Below, one piece after another: positions 36,265 through 47,420 of a stretch of 64,000 nt of DNA; within the stretch, counting starts at the first letter, position 1; each line of letters begins with the position of its first letter. Position numbers and translations under genes: made by a program. This DNA comes from Eunapius fragilis (lineage: Eukaryota > Porifera > Demospongiae > Spongillida > Spongillidae): the NCBI GenBank assembly GCA_963681505.1, contig OY811973.1, positions 9,582,559 to 9,646,558 on the forward strand, in the 5' to 3' direction. The notes under the pieces were generated by a model, which was given only the letters and a program-made list of their open reading frames with translations, made no database searches and had not been told where the DNA came from.

Positions 36265-37800
36265 TCAATGTCAACATCCAGGCCACATGGACAAGGTACA
36301 TGAAAATACACTGAAATCCTTCCCAAAGTGCCTAGCTCCTCTTGTGGTTGACACTTTGGCCCTATCCAGAGCTATTAAAATTTTGCAAGCCAACAGTGAC
36401 ACTACTGGCCTCCACATTAATTTGGGTAAATGTGAATTATTCTGTGCCCAAGAGCTCTCCATGTCCCCATCGCACATTCCATGCTCGGCCTGTCCACACT
36501 TTGAATTACTAGGTGCCCCCATTGGGAGCGTGGAGTATTGTGCTCAGTACATCGAATCCAAAAGAAAAGATGCATTACATCTATTATCACTTCTACCCCA
36601 ACTGTGAACCCACAAGTTGCTGTCACCATCCTGAGATCATGTGCTAGTTTCTGTAAGCTCGCCCACCACTAGCACAGTCTACACCTCCTTCACCAATGTC
36701 CGAGTCAGTGTTTAGTCAATTTGACAATTATGCTTTTCACTGCTTTGAATAATCTTAAGCAATTGAGCTAACACTTCCAGCAGCTAAGCAGGCCTCTTTT
36801 TTTGGAGTCATGGTGGCCTTGGTCTGCGTTCCCTTCATCGCCACGCACCAGCTGCATACATCTCATCTCTAACCAAATCAATGCCCTCAAAATTGCTCGG
36901 TGACTTGAAAGGTCTACCTTCTTGCTGCAGTGAATGCATACAATGCCATGGTCAGTCAGCCAGATGCCATCTCAGTTGAAAGTGTACTTGATGTACCACC
37001 CTGCCAGCATGCACTATCCCCTCACATTGGAGAAGCTGACTTCAATTCACCTTTTTCCAATGCAACTACCATGACAAAGGCCAGATTGCAAGCTATCTCT
37101 GCGCCTCAAGACCATGCATGGCTTAAAGTGCAGCCTTCACCAAAGTTAGGCCTTGCGTTGATGCCTGATGAAGCACAGGTCATTTTAGAATGGTGGCTTG
37201 GCCTTCCTTTGACACCTGAGAGCACACCATGCCCACTTTGTCATCACAACATGGATGCTTGGGGACATCACATGCTCACTTGTTGCTCTGGGGGAGATGT
37301 AATAACCAGACACAACCAACTCAGGGACTGCATTGCTGACTTCTGCCACAAGGCATGCCTTTCCCCACAAATTGAGAAAGGAAGTGGCATTCTTCCTAAA
37401 GACCAATCAAGACCAGCAACATTCTAGTGCTAAACTGGTCCCTCTCATGCACAGCTGCATTTGACATAAAGGTCATCAATCCGCTTAATTTGCAATTTAT
37501 ACAAGAAGCGGCTCAAACCTGCATGTGGTCATGCAGCTGAGATGGGAGAAGTGGCCAAGCACTCAAGAAACGATGAGGCATGTGCCCTTAGAGGATAGTC
37601 ATGCATCCCTTTGGTTGTGGAGGTGTTTGGGGGATGGGGCAATGAAGCCATCAATGCATATCCAAAAAGGTAGCCACGCAACTATGTCAACTTCTGAATG
37701 AGGTTATGTCGGGCATCTATACAGTCGCCTCAGCCTCACCCTCATGAGGCAGAATGCCAGGGCAATTTTGGCCAGATGTGTCTCACCAAACACTTGCTGT
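36265..37800 (+). pseudogene. RLE-type non-LTR retrotransposon remnant (RT to nuclease)
   Basis: The first readable part (36287-36606) has GLHINLGKCELF and FELLGAPIGS, motifs just after the catalytic box of a non-LTR reverse transcriptase. The catalytic box itself reads VVDTLAL instead of a YxDDG form and is lost. The next part (36930-37427) has TKARLQAISAPQDHAWL, then CPLCHHNMDAWGHHMLTC (a CCHC knuckle), HNQLRDCIADFCHKACLSPQ and SRPATF, typical of the knuckle plus restriction-like endonuclease of R2/R4/NeSL-type elements. Further pieces (CIPLVVEVFGGWGNEA; LYSRLSLTLMRQNARAILARC) run to about 37795 in shifting frames. Multiple stops and frameshifts make it a dead copy. Confidence 0.75.
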
Positions 37801-38081
37801 GACTTTTAGTTTTTTATAGTGCTTATGTTTTAAATTAATGTCTTCTGTGCTATCCTTCAGTAAATGAGAGTTATGCTTGACACAAATTTCAATCTCTAGC
37901 AAACTTATATAGCTCACAACGTATAGATTTTATCGGCCTTTGGAAGGCATAAAAGTGGGCCGAAACGTGTGGTTGAATACGTTCTATATTTCATATAGTG
38001 CGCTATTATAGTTATTATTCAATTTTTGTCACGGTTGTACGGTGTACCAAAAGCTTGACGTGTCTGGTTTGTTTTCTTCAA

Positions 38082-38435
38082 AATGCCGTCACGTCGATCG
38101 CGAAGAGAAAAGAATCGTGCAAAGAAGATTGCAAAGTTAAATGATGACTGTTGTGTTGGCGAGTCTCAAGATATTGAGGAGCGTGACAGTTTTCAAGAAG
38201 CGCATGAAAAAAAAGAAGACTTGCGACAGGAAGCGCCACAAAGCCGATCCGGAAAGTAAGAAGGAGAGCGCGAAGGCCCAATACTGGCTTGATCCGGAAA
38301 GTATGAGAAGGATAGCATGAAGGTCTACTATGATCAAAATAGAGAACTGATTTTAGCCTCCAAACAAGATCAATATCAGGCAAATCCAAATGCCAAGAGA
38401 GATATCAACAGCCGCATGAAAAGAAATCCTATTAG
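38082..38435 (+). pseudogene. Degenerate MPSR-type lysine-rich repeat gene
   Basis: ATG at 38082 gives MPSRRSRREKNRAKKIAKLN and continues to a stop near 38257. After frameshifts, KESAKAQYWLDPESM and KDSMKVYYDQNRELILASKQ continue the basic ~20-residue repeat. It belongs with the fragments at 25074 and 51302. Many sponge proteins have such ...YKADPEKKKAS... repeats (recollection, not checked). Function unknown; this copy is broken. Confidence 0.5.
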
Positions 38436-38565
38436 GTAGGATGTTTGGGTGCAATATGTCCTATACACGCAAGGGACCGATATATTGTATCGTGTGCGTG
38501 TGTTCTTGCGAGTCGTCTGCGAGTTACATGTAGATAGGAAAACGAATAACGCCCACAATACATAT

Positions 38566-38787
38566 GGGGCAGTGCCAGAGAAAATTGGGCTTTTGCAATT
38601 TTTTTCAAACATAACAGTTTTTGGATACAGGATAGCGCTCTCAGTTCCTATACACATCCAAAATTGAATAGTGCATGTATCATAGAGCTACAAAGCGCTG
38701 AATTTTTTATTAGCCATACGTATCAATGGCAAGCATTACTTTCTTTTAGTTGTCCTACCTAGGCCCAAATTTCTATTGCACTGCCCC
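38566..38787. mobile_element. MITE related to the 18208 element
   Basis: Ends GGGGCAGTGCCA...AAATTGGGC and GCCCAAATTTCTATTGCACTGCCCC are inverted repeats. The centre (ATTAGCCATACGTATCAATG) matches the centre of 18208-18457. No transposase. Confidence 0.65.
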
Positions 38788-39480
38788 ATGTACTCCATAC
38801 CTTGTGCGTGAATAATTCATGCTTTAAAATTGACACAATAAGGCAATTGGCTGTACATGGATTTAGTTGCTTTGACAGCCAAATGCTGGTGCAAGGTATA
38901 TTTCACGTCTTTCCAGAAGACCAATTTTGACGAATGAATCAGTATCCATGTTATCCATATATGTTAAACACGTAGTCTATATTACTGCACAACCGCCTCT
39001 TACTCAATAATTGTATGCAGTTATCAGAAATGTCATGCATGATTTTCTCTATAAGCATATCTACATTACACACTGTAAAGGATTTTATTTTCCTGTTCAA
39101 CTTCTGAACTTCGCTTCGCGCTTCCAAATACTAGCACTGTATCATTTATCAGCGAAAAATATATTAATGTAACACCCATCCTTGATAAAATGGTGTAATA
39201 ACAAATTACTGGTACTTAGTACATGCTTGTTGAATGATTTTGGACTGTGTCCAGCAAAATCATCCTTCTGGGTAGTTTTTCAAGTTTTCAAATTTTTTCA
39301 TTTTCACAAATTATGTGCATGCATGATGTGTTAACACTAAGAGATGATCTACATGACACTGCACTAGTAAGAGATATCCAGAAATGCCCTTTTAAAAGGA
39401 ACTGACAACTGTTGGGGTTTATACATATGCGTATAAAAATAACCTAAGTGGATGAGAAGGAATGTACTATAACAGTCAGT
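38788..39480. other. Non-coding; MITE end at 39241-39305
   Basis: GGACTGTGTCCAGCAAAATC and AGTTTTTCAAGTTTTCAAAT match the left end of the 18208 MITE; the right end is missing. No gene is recognised in the rest. Confidence 0.6.
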
Positions 39481-39489
39481 ATGTACAAA

Positions 39490-39547
39490 TCAAGTAATAA
39501 AAACATTCTAACATATTTACCTTAGAGAATGTTATTTTGTTACTTGT
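39490..39547. repeat. 58-bp mini-foldback, family A derivative
   Basis: CAAGTAATAAAAACATTCT and AGAATGTTATTTTGTTACTTG are inverted with almost nothing between, like an internally deleted family A element. Confidence 0.7.
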
Positions 39548-39900
39548 TCATAATATGGAAGCCGCTGTAAATTTTTCATTAACTATGTTATGAAGGACCA
39601 GCAGAAACATAGCATATGCAGATAGTGCATGTGGGCGGTGTCTCGAGCATGTTACATAACATATGCATGTTATAACCACCTTTATTCAGAAACATTCAAA
39701 TATCACCTCTGTAGGAGATAGGGTACTTGGAAAGGAGGGGCAGAGGAGAGGTTGGGGGGAGGTTGGAGGCTGGTTATAATCAGGGTTTGTAGCCCAATGC
39801 GCACGTAATACTATATAACAATGTGGTTTGACAGGAATATGACCTGTTAACTATTCTGATCTGCTGTATAAACACTACCATTCATATGCTTTATTAAACC
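39548..39900. repeat. Dispersed repeat D, copy 2 (left part)
   Basis: Matches 19386-19700. It is separated from its right part (40985-41480) by the pyrimidine minisatellite and adjoining sequence, at the point where copy 1 has about 100 bp. Confidence 0.75.
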
Positions 39901-40735
39901 ACCCTCTCCCCCCCTTCCCCATGCTCCCCTCCTTCCCCATGCTCCCCCTCTATCCCCATGCTCCCCTCCTTCCCCATGTCCCCCTCCTTCCCCATGCTCC
40001 CCTCTTCCCCATGCTCCCCTCCTTCCCCATGCTCCCCTCCTTCCCCATGCTCCCCTTCCCCATGCTCCCCTCCTTCCCCATGCTCCCCTCCTTCTCCATG
40101 TCTCTCCTTCCCCATGCTCCCCTCACCCACACTCCCCTCTCCTTCCCCATGCTCCCCTCCTCATGCTCCCCTTCTTCCCCATGCTCCCCCTCCTTCCCCA
40201 CACTCCCCCTCCTTCCCCATGCTCCCCTCCTTCCCCATACTCCCCTCCTTCCCCATGCTCCCCTCCTTCCCCACACTCCCCCTCCTTCCCCATGCTCCCC
40301 TCTTTCCCCATGCTCCCCTCCTTCCCCACACTCCCCCTCCTTCCTCATGCGCCCCCTCCTTCCCCACACTCCCCCTTCCCTATGCTCCCCTCCTTCTCAT
40401 GCTCCCTCCTTCCCATGTCCCTTCCTTCCCCATGCTCCCCTCCTTCCTCATGCTGCCCCTCCTTCCCCATGCTCCCCCTTCTCCATACTCCATTCCTTCC
40501 CCATGCTTGCCCTTCGTCCCCAACTCCCCCTCCTTCCCATGCCCCTTCCTTCCCCATGCTCCCCTCCTTCCCCACACTCCCCCTCCTTCCCCACACTCCC
40601 CCTCCTTCCCATGCCCCTTCCTTCCCCATGCTCCCCTCCTTCTCATGCTCCCCCTCCTTCCCCACACTCCCCCTCCTTCCCCACACTCCCCCTCCTTCCC
40701 CACGCTCCCCTCCTTCCCCATGCTCATGATCACCA
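39900..40735. repeat. CT-rich 18-20 bp minisatellite, about 45 copies
   Basis: Unit CTTCCCCATGCTCCCCTC and close variants (CCACACTCCCCCTCCTTCC). The plus strand is almost purely pyrimidine, interrupted by single A/G bases. All six frames stay partly open because the unit lacks stops; no protein is inferred. Mirror-like polypyrimidine DNA of this type can form triplex structures. Confidence 0.95.
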
Positions 40736-40984
40736 CCTCCTTTCCCATACAAAAATGTGTCGTGAGCACAATACATATCATAGCCAATCCACAGACAAGA
40801 GGTTCAAGGATACATTTGCATAATACAACCAATCACATCAATGGCCTTGATTGGGTCCAACCCACTTTCTCCAATAGGTCTGGATCTAATTTGATAGCAG
40901 ATACCAGGTCCTTTATGAAGATGTCGATGTCTCAGTCTGAAACTGAAGTCTCACGACCGACACTCACTCTCAGGGCATTAAGTG

Positions 40985-41480
40985 CAACTTCAGATGGTAC
41001 CCCAATGGCCAGGAGTATTGGGGAAGGCCTGCGGCGAGAGTGACATTTAAACAAGACAGGAGCATCACAAGCTAAGAGCCAAGTGGCCTCATTATGATAA
41101 CACACACAGACAGTGGAGTATTCAGGCTCAGTGGTAAGAGTTGAGGAAGGATATTGCAAGCCAATCCACTCCAATCGTGGCAGTCATATATGACACTACT
41201 GCTTATTCCTCATACATGTACGTCTCCCCTTTTAACATCTGATGCTTATTTAATTCTTGGTGTAAAATTGCTTTACTTCCTATTGTAGTCTCAACTTATT
41301 ATACTATGTAGCATAGTTTTTCCAACCCCCCTGCGCAATCACCTCCACCCACCCACCCATCCACCCACCCACACACACACACACACACGCACAGAATCAC
41401 ATCTGCTACACATTGTGCAATGATAATGACAGCATAAAGATATTCCTGTCCAGCATACTTACATTGATATACTCAAAGAA
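40985..41480. repeat. Dispersed repeat D, copy 2 (right part)
   Basis: GATGGTACCCCAATGGCCAG, GACAGTGGAGTATTCAGGCT and GACACTACTGCTTATTCCTC match 19810-20040. A CCCA/CA microsatellite lies at about 41345-41392. Confidence 0.8.
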
Positions 41481-41514
41481 TGAACCCACATTATAACTGA
41501 GGATTAAAATTAAG

Positions 41515-41692
41515 CAGTGGCGTGGTGGACAGGGGGGGCCTGGGGACCCAGGCCCCCCTGCGGAGCCAAAATGATGGGGCGCCAATAAAACATCATTATT
41601 TTATTAAATAAGGAAGCGAGGGGGGTGGGGGGGGGGGGGGGGGCATCACATATTGAGGCCCCCCCAGCCATGAAATAGCCACCACGCCACTG
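41515..41692. mobile_element. Small MITE with CAGTGGCGTGGTGG ends
   Basis: CAGTGGCGTGGTGG at 41515 and its inverse CCACCACGCCACTG at 41679-41692. CAGTGGCG is a common animal hAT-like terminus. A G run and AGGCCCCCC blocks occupy the middle. No clear 8-bp target duplication was seen. Confidence 0.65.
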
Positions 41693-41734
41693 GTTTAATT
41701 TAACCACTTGCCTTCATTGGTATACATTATACCG

Positions 41735-42582
41735 TTTAAACATAGATAGTTTAGAGATGGATTGGAAGCACGGTTAATTGTCACGAATTATCACCTACAC
41801 TCCGTGATCTGCTGGTATGCTGTGAGCATAGATAGTTGCGTGTACTTCAGATACTAAATCTATGGCTGAGGCAATGACAAAACCCGACGAAATACTGAAA
41901 AGAGCTGTTGAAAATGTGTTAGCTGACGATGGCTTTAAGATTCAGACTCCATCGTCGAGAAGCGCTGTTGAAAATTAAATACCTCGAACATAAATCACAA
42001 AAATCCGCGTTGTTTGAGGCAGCGTATTAAGAAAACCAAGTACTATTTTCAAAAAACGAAATAAGTCCCTCCTGGAGCTTTCACTGAACACATAGGATTG
42101 GTTCGTAGAATTACAAAACCACATAGGATGGCTCGTAAACAGGTACATGCACGAGGTATACTAATTTATGCCCTCAACTACTATATGACGGTGTTACACA
42201 CGATCGGATGAAGATAAAACAAAACTAAAAAAAATCCCTCCTAGAGAAATGACCTCTATAAGCATAGAAAACATAATAAACCTTTGGAGACTCACCCGTT
42301 TCTCACAAAAGGTACATAAGCACACAACAGTGGTGAAATTATCGGTACGAAGGGCGCGTAGTACAAACAGTGGCTATTTTAAGGTCAATACCTTACAGAA
42401 CACTTAACGTTCAAATAGGCGATGAGGAATGTCCACCAAAAATCAGTATGGCACAGTTTGACGACTTTTGCCTCGATTTGCCCTCTAGAAAGGTGTGATT
42501 CGCGCGATCACGGAGTGCGCGCGTAGTCTTAATGGCTCACGTGATGCGCTTCCAATCCATCTCTAAACTATCTATGGTTTAA
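41735..42582 (-). mobile_element. Family C TIR element, copy 1 (848 bp)
   Basis: Ends TTTAAACATAGATAGTTTAG... and the inverse CTAAACTATCTATGGTTTAA are near-perfect TIRs continuing to GATGGATTGGAAGC. The right end continues inward (minus strand) as ATCACGTGAGCCAT, the leader shared with 49435 and 57411, so the element is in reverse orientation to them. A plus-strand frame of 38 codons (MAEAMTKPDEILKRAVENVL...) starts near 41863 and matches nothing I recognise. Confidence 0.65.
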
Positions 42583-42726
42583 ATGAAGCTAACCCAACAG
42601 GTGAGCATGAATTAGGGGGACCGCACAAGCGCAAAGGGCGAGCGAACACGTGTCTCATTATCCCGCCATTTCTACTGCAGCTGACGCATCTGCCCGCCTA
42701 GATCTTTTTTTTTTTTGTGTTTCCTG

Positions 42727-42763
42727 ATGGCTGAAAAGGGAAACCAAGCAGCGGATAGGCAAG
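42727..42763 (+). pseudogene. 5' piece of Gln-rich host gene, split by LTR element
   Basis: ATG at 42727 opens MAEKGNQAADRQ and runs into the 5' LTR, where it stops after one more codon. The frame continues exactly at 47574 when the element and one GCAAG copy are ignored. The context after the ATG (GGCTG) is favourable. The preceding 42590-42720 has a T run and no recognised exon. Confidence 0.75.
42759..42763 (+). other. 5-bp target-site duplication GCAAG (left)
   Basis: GCAAG directly precedes the left LTR (TGTAG...). An identical GCAAG follows the right LTR at 47569-47573. Confidence 0.92.
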
Positions 42764-42913
42764 TGTAGTATAATGATGTAATCAGGAATCACGTGCGTGT
42801 GACGTGATTTTGGGAGCTAGATCGTGTGTGCATGGTTGTACGTTTATTGCGAATATATCCTGAGCAATCGATAGTCCAGTCTGTAGCTGGTGTGCGAACC
42901 CTATAACATTACA
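42764..42913 (+). repeat. 5' LTR (150 bp)
   Basis: TGTAGTATAATGATG ... AACATTACA, TG...CA ends. Unusually short for an LTR. Contains CACGTGCGTGTGACGTGA. Confidence 0.95.
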
Positions 42914-42929
42914 TGGTGTCAGGAGTGCC
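42914..42929 (+). promoter_or_regulatory. Primer-binding site, tRNA-Leu type
   Basis: TGGTGTCAGGAGTG follows the LTR directly and is complementary to the 3' end of animal tRNA-Leu (…CACTCCTGACACCA) over 14 bases. Confidence 0.8.
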
Positions 42930-42938
42930 ATTTCCAGA

Positions 42939-44500
42939 ATGGAACACTTAAAACCACCAGCGGAGATGGACTTCACCTCGTCAGGCGACATTTCGATTGC
43001 TGAAAGGTGGCGTCAGTGGAGACAAGCCATGGAACTGTATCTGAAACTCAGTTTTGCGGGCAAATCGCAAAAGGAAAAATGCGCGGTATTTCCCTATGTC
43101 ATTGGAAGTAGCGGCCGTGACATATATAACGCAATGAGACTGGCAGAAGACGAAAAAGACAAAATCGACGCTTTATTCCAAAAGTTTGAAAACTACTGCA
43201 AACCGAAATGTAACATTACCGTGGAACGTTACAAGTTCAACACAAGATCACAGACGAAAGACGAGACAATAGACCAGTTTGTCACCGCCCTTCGACTCAT
43301 TGCTCGTGACTGCCAATTTAAGGAGCTGGAAGATGAATTGATACGTGACAGAATTGTATGTGGCACGAACTCGAGCAAAGTAAAGGAAAGGCTTCTACGT
43401 GAACACGACTTAACGCTTGCCAATGCCATTAGCATCAGTCGCGCGGAGGAAGAATCGAAGAAGCAGATGAGCTACATGAGTGAAGACGTTGCTGAACCGG
43501 TTGTACACGCTATGAAGCACGACAAGCAAGAAAGGGCTCCAACCACAACAGCAGGAGGTAACCGCTATTGTCACAACTGTGGTTTCCAGCACCAAAGGGG
43601 TAGATGTCCAGCTTATGGCAAACGATGCATGAACTGTAGCAAGTATAACCATTTTGCTAAGCAGTGCAGGTCAAAGAAAGCAGCAGCAGAAAAGGGGGAG
43701 AAAAGTGTTGGGAACATTGAATCTGAGCATCATCTTATAAGTGCAATCAAGGCCAACACAGAGATAACTGACAGTGAATGCTATGTAAACCTGCAGCTAC
43801 AAGGTACTCCTGTCAAATTGAAGATTGACACTGGCTCTCAGGCAAATATACTACCACTAGAAGTGTTTCAGAACCTGAAAAGGAAACCCAAACTGACACA
43901 AACGCCCACCAAACTGACTAGTTACACTGGTAACCCACTTCCAATCATAGGTCAATGCAAACTTACCTGTGAAGGGAAAGACCTAGAATTCTTTGTGGTG
44001 AGAACAAGTCAATGCCCAATACTATGTTTCAAGGCGTCTCAGGAGCTGGGACTCATCAAGGTTGTACTGAACATCAACAAAGCTGACAGCTTAGTTAAAC
44101 AGTTCAAAGATGTTTTTGAAGGCTTAGGATGTCTCAAAACACCATACTGTATCAGGGTTGATTTGGCAGTCCGTCCAACCATATGTCCACCTAGAAATCA
44201 ACCGGTAGCCCTGAAATCCCGAATCAAGGAGGAACTAGACAGAATGGAGCAGATGAAGGTTATCAAAAAAGTGGAAGAACCAACAGATTGGGTCAATGCA
44301 ATGGTTGTTGTAGAAAAACCACATACAAAGAAACTGAGGATTTGCTTGGACCCAAGACCTCTCAACAAGGCGATTCTTCGAGAACACTATCAACTGCCTA
44401 CCCTAGAAGATATATCCACACGTCTCACAGGTGCCAAAGTGTTTTCTAAACTGGATGCCAGTCATGGGTATTGGCAAGTGCCACTTGATGATGAAAGCCA
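42939..44500 (+). CDS. Gag-protease-RT (5' part) of the gypsy element
   Basis: One frame encodes a Gag-like region (RWRQWRQAMELYL near residue 25; QTKDETIDQFVTALR; IVCGTNSSKVKERLL), two zinc knuckles (CHNCGFQHQRGRC and CMNCSKYNHFAKQC near 210-240), an aspartic protease (LKIDTGSQANILPL near 295) and the reverse transcriptase start (VNAMVVVEKP, LRICLDPRPLNKAI, FSKLDASHGYWQVPLDDES near 500-520). Gag and Pol are in a single frame. The frame then runs into the foldback at 44501 and stops at 44543. Motif spelling resembles the K02A2.6-like proteins common in invertebrates. Confidence 0.95.
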
Positions 44501-44981
44501 CCCGGGTGAAAAAATACACGTTGTAACGCGTTATAACGCGTGAAAATGGGACATATATAACGCCAAAACACGCGATTTTCAAGATGATTATCTCCTTGAT
44601 TGTGCAATACAATAGAGCAGAATTTTGCCTATACACAAAGCGGTCCAGTGTGTATAAAGTTCCAAAGACTGGTTGGTTTGGCATGCATCGTTCCGAAGAT
44701 ATTCACATTCAAGTACGAACTTGATTTCGCGGGAAAGTATACAAAAGCCCGCGAAATTAAGCTAGTACATTGAATGTGAATATCATCGGAGCGATGCATG
44801 CCAAACCAACCAGTCTTTGGAACTTTATACACACTGGACCGCTTTGTGTATAGGCAAAATTCTACTCTATTGTATTGCACAATCAAGGAGATAATCATCT
44901 TGAAAATCGCGTGTTTTGGCGTTATATATGTCCCATTTTCACGCGTTATAACGCGTTACAACGTGTATTTTTTCACCCGGG
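44501..44981. mobile_element. 481-bp foldback element inside the RT
   Basis: The ends CCCGGGTGAAAAAATACACG and CGTGTATTTTTTCACCCGGG are perfect inverted repeats; the arms stay nearly identical for about 200 bp to a ~70-bp centre. CA lies on both sides (44499-44500, 44982-44983), and removing the insert with one CA restores the RT frame. Each arm encodes a mirror-image reading frame, a by-product of the palindrome. Not related to family A. Confidence 0.93.
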
Positions 44982-44983
44982 CA

Positions 44984-46124
44984 GTTATTAACCACTTTCA
45001 ACAGTCCTTTTGGTCGCTACTGCTACACAAGAATGCCCTTCGGAATTAAGTCAGCTCAAGAGATCTTCCAAAAGCGAATGCATCAGAACTTTGGAGATCT
45101 AGCAGGCGTCGAAACTGATATTGATGACATATTAGTGTGGGGAACAAACGAAGAGGAGCATCTCCAACGTCTAAAGGAAGTCTTGCAACGATGCAGAGAA
45201 ATCAACCTTAAACTGAACATGGAAAAATGCCAATTTGCTATGCCTCAGGTCACCTACCTGGGACACATAATAAACGCTCAAGGTATTGCACCAGATAAAG
45301 AAAGGGTTCGAGCAATTTGCGAGATGCCTCCACCCGAGGACAAGAAAGGAGTTGAGCGACTGCTGGGCACACTGAACTATGTGGCAAAATTCATACCGGA
45401 CCTGTCAACCCTAACTCATCCTATTAGAGAGCTACTGAAAAAGGACACTCAATTCATCTGGGAATGGGAACAGAAAGAAGCTTTCAGAAAGGTCACAGAG
45501 AGACTATCGGCTGCACCAGTACTGGCATTTTTTGATGTTCACAAACCATCTGTCATCAGCTGTGATGCTTCACAAACTGGACTGGGTGCTGTTTTACTCC
45601 AAGATCACAAACCAGTGGCATATGCATCCCGTTCAATGACAAGTGCAGAGACTAGATATGCACAAATTGAGAAGGAACTACTCGCTGTGTTATTCTCCCT
45701 TGAAAAGTTTCACCAGTACATATATGGCACGCATGTGGATATTGAATCAGACCACAAACCACTTGAGATAATAACACGAAAGCAGTTGTGCCAAGCACCA
45801 CCAAGACTTCAACACATGCTTTTACGACTCCAGCGATATGACTACACACTTCGATACACGCCTGGAAGGGACATGGTTATAGCAGACACCCTATCAAGAG
45901 CGTACATACCGTATACACCTAGTGATGACCTGGAAGAAGAATTGAACTGTGCAGTACACATGGTGCTTGAGAAAAGCTCTGCTACTGACAAAGGACTACA
46001 GAATGTCAGAAAGAACACAGAAACAGATCACTCACTTCAGAGGTTGCAAAGTTTCATCAGAACAGGATGGCCTGACAACAGAGTAGATCTACCAGAAGAT
46101 ATTCGTGCTTACTGGAATTTTTGA
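44984..46124 (+). CDS. RT (3' part) and RNase H of the gypsy element
   Basis: RT continues with TTFNSPFGRYCYTRMPFGIK and the catalytic IDDILVWG box, then the connection domain (YLGHIINAQGIAPDKERVRA, TLNYVAKFIPDLS) and RNase H (VISCDASQTGLGAVLLQ, ASRSMTSAETRYAQIEKELL, IESDHKPLEII, active-site D-E-D). The frame ends at TGA 46122-46124, where the surrounding frame is open on both sides. CGA to TGA by CpG decay is the likely cause. Confidence 0.93.
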
Positions 46125-47219
46125 GAAGAACTATCTGAAGCTGATGGAATCATCCTGAAAGGAGAACAAATAGTGATACCTGTCAACATGCGGAAGGACA
46201 TCCTCAGTCGAATACACTGTGGTCACATGGGCGTTGTCAAATGCTTACAGCGAGCAAAAGATGCTGTATATTGGCCAGGCATCTCCAAAGACATTAGTGA
46301 CATGATCCTAAAGTGTGAAACGTGTATCAACATGCGTAACTCCAATGCGAAGGAACCAATGACACCGGGACCAACCCCAAACAGACCATGGGATGTTCTA
46401 GCCACTGACCTATTCCACTGGAATAATCAGGACTATGTGCTGATAGTGGACTACTACTCTCGCTACGTGGAATTCAGCAGATTGGAGGACCTGAGCAGCA
46501 AGTCGGTGATAAACCACACTAAGTCAATACTGGCAAGGCACGGCATTCCCACACAGATAATGAGTGACAACGGTCCACAATATACTTCAGAGGAGTATCG
46601 AAGATTTGTGAAGGATTGGGGAATCTCTCACACAACTACAAGTCCACACTATCCACAAGCGAATGGAATGGCTGAAAAGTTTGTCCAACTAGTGAAAAGA
46701 CTCCTCAATAAAGCAAAACAGGACAATCAGGATCCATATATGAGTATACTCATCCACCGGAACACAAACATTGACACTCTAGCTTCACCTGCTCAAATGT
46801 TAATGGGTAGAAGATTACGAACAAATCTACCAGTCTTACCCAAATTGTTGAATCCCCAAACTGTTGACCCTGGGAAAGTGAGCTTCAGACGAAGACAAAG
46901 GCAAGTCACACAGAAGTGGTACCATGACAGAGGATCAAGGCCACTACCTGTTTTGGAAGAGAGAGAGAAAGTGAGGATGCAAGTGCAAGGAAGATGGATA
47001 CCTGCAACAGTAGTTAGTGTGACAGACATGCCTCACTCTTACATTGTTGAAACTGCAAGTGGAAAGAAGTATAGAAGAAATAGACGTCACCTGATGAAAT
47101 GCCATCAGGAAGATGAATGCTCTTTGGATACCATCTCCCTTCTGAAAATCCTGAACAGGAAGAAGAGAGAAATAGAAATGATGTTGAGCCAGATATGGGG
47201 ATTGAACCACCACAATTAG
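46125..47219 (+). CDS. Integrase of the gypsy element
   Basis: After the TGA the same frame gives an HHCC zinc-binding region (HCGHMGVVKCLQ, YWPGISKDISDMILKCETC), the DDE core (VLATDLFHWNNQDYVL with the first Asp, IMSDNGPQYTSEEY with the second, HYPQANGMAEKFVQLVKRLL with the Glu) and a basic C-terminal domain ending before 47219. The three acidic residues are intact. An ordinary start would be the ATG at 46188 or earlier Met codons. The protein can be made only as part of Pol, so the upstream stop matters. Confidence 0.92.
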   Translation, partial: EELSEADGIILKGEQIVIPVNMRKDILSRIHCGHMGVVKCLQRAKDAVYWPGISKDISDMILKCETCINMRNSNAKEPMTPGPTPNRPWDVLATDLFHWNNQDYVLIVDYYSRYVEFSRLEDLSSKSVINHTKSILARHGIPTQIMSDNGPQYTSEEYRRFVKDWGISHTTTSPHYPQANGMAEKFVQLVKRLLNKAKQDNQDPYMSILIHRNTNIDTLASPAQMLMGRRLRTNLPVLPKLLNPQTVDPGKVSFRRRQRQVTQKWYHDRGSRPLPVLEEREKVRMQVQGRWIPATVVSVTDMPHSYIVETASGKKYRRNRRHLMKCHQEDECSLDTISLLKILNRKKREIEMMLSQIWGLNHHN

Positions 47220-47410
47220 AAACAGAAGGAAATGAGCAGGAAGAATTTGAACAGGAAGATGACCCCAAATCAGCAGAAACAAACACTGCAGACACTCCTG
47301 AAAATCGGGTTACACAGGATGAGATGGCACTACAACCACAAGCAACACGCAACACACGAGGCAGAGTGATCAGACCACCTGCAAGATTCAAAGACTTTGT
47401 GAAGAACTGA
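47117..47410 (+). pseudogene. Integrase C-terminal tail in shifted frame
   Basis: A different frame reads NPEQEEERNRNDVEPDMG and then TRGRVIRPPARFKDFVKN before the stop at 47410. The R-RPP-R motif is the usual end of such integrases, so a 1-nt indel near 47110 has moved the tail out of frame. Confidence 0.65.
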
Positions 47411-47420
47411 AAAGGGGGGT
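47409..47420 (+). other. Polypurine tract
   Basis: GAAAAGGGGGG(T) immediately before the right LTR, the usual site for plus-strand priming. Confidence 0.9.

Noticed and set aside
39921..41043. 300-361 codon Pro/Ser/Leu-rich frames
   Set aside because: Stop-free by composition of the CT minisatellite, with overlapping open frames on both strands.
44501..44981. Mirror-image frames on each strand (93 and 89 codons)
   Set aside because: They are the same sequence read from the two arms of a palindrome, not two genes.
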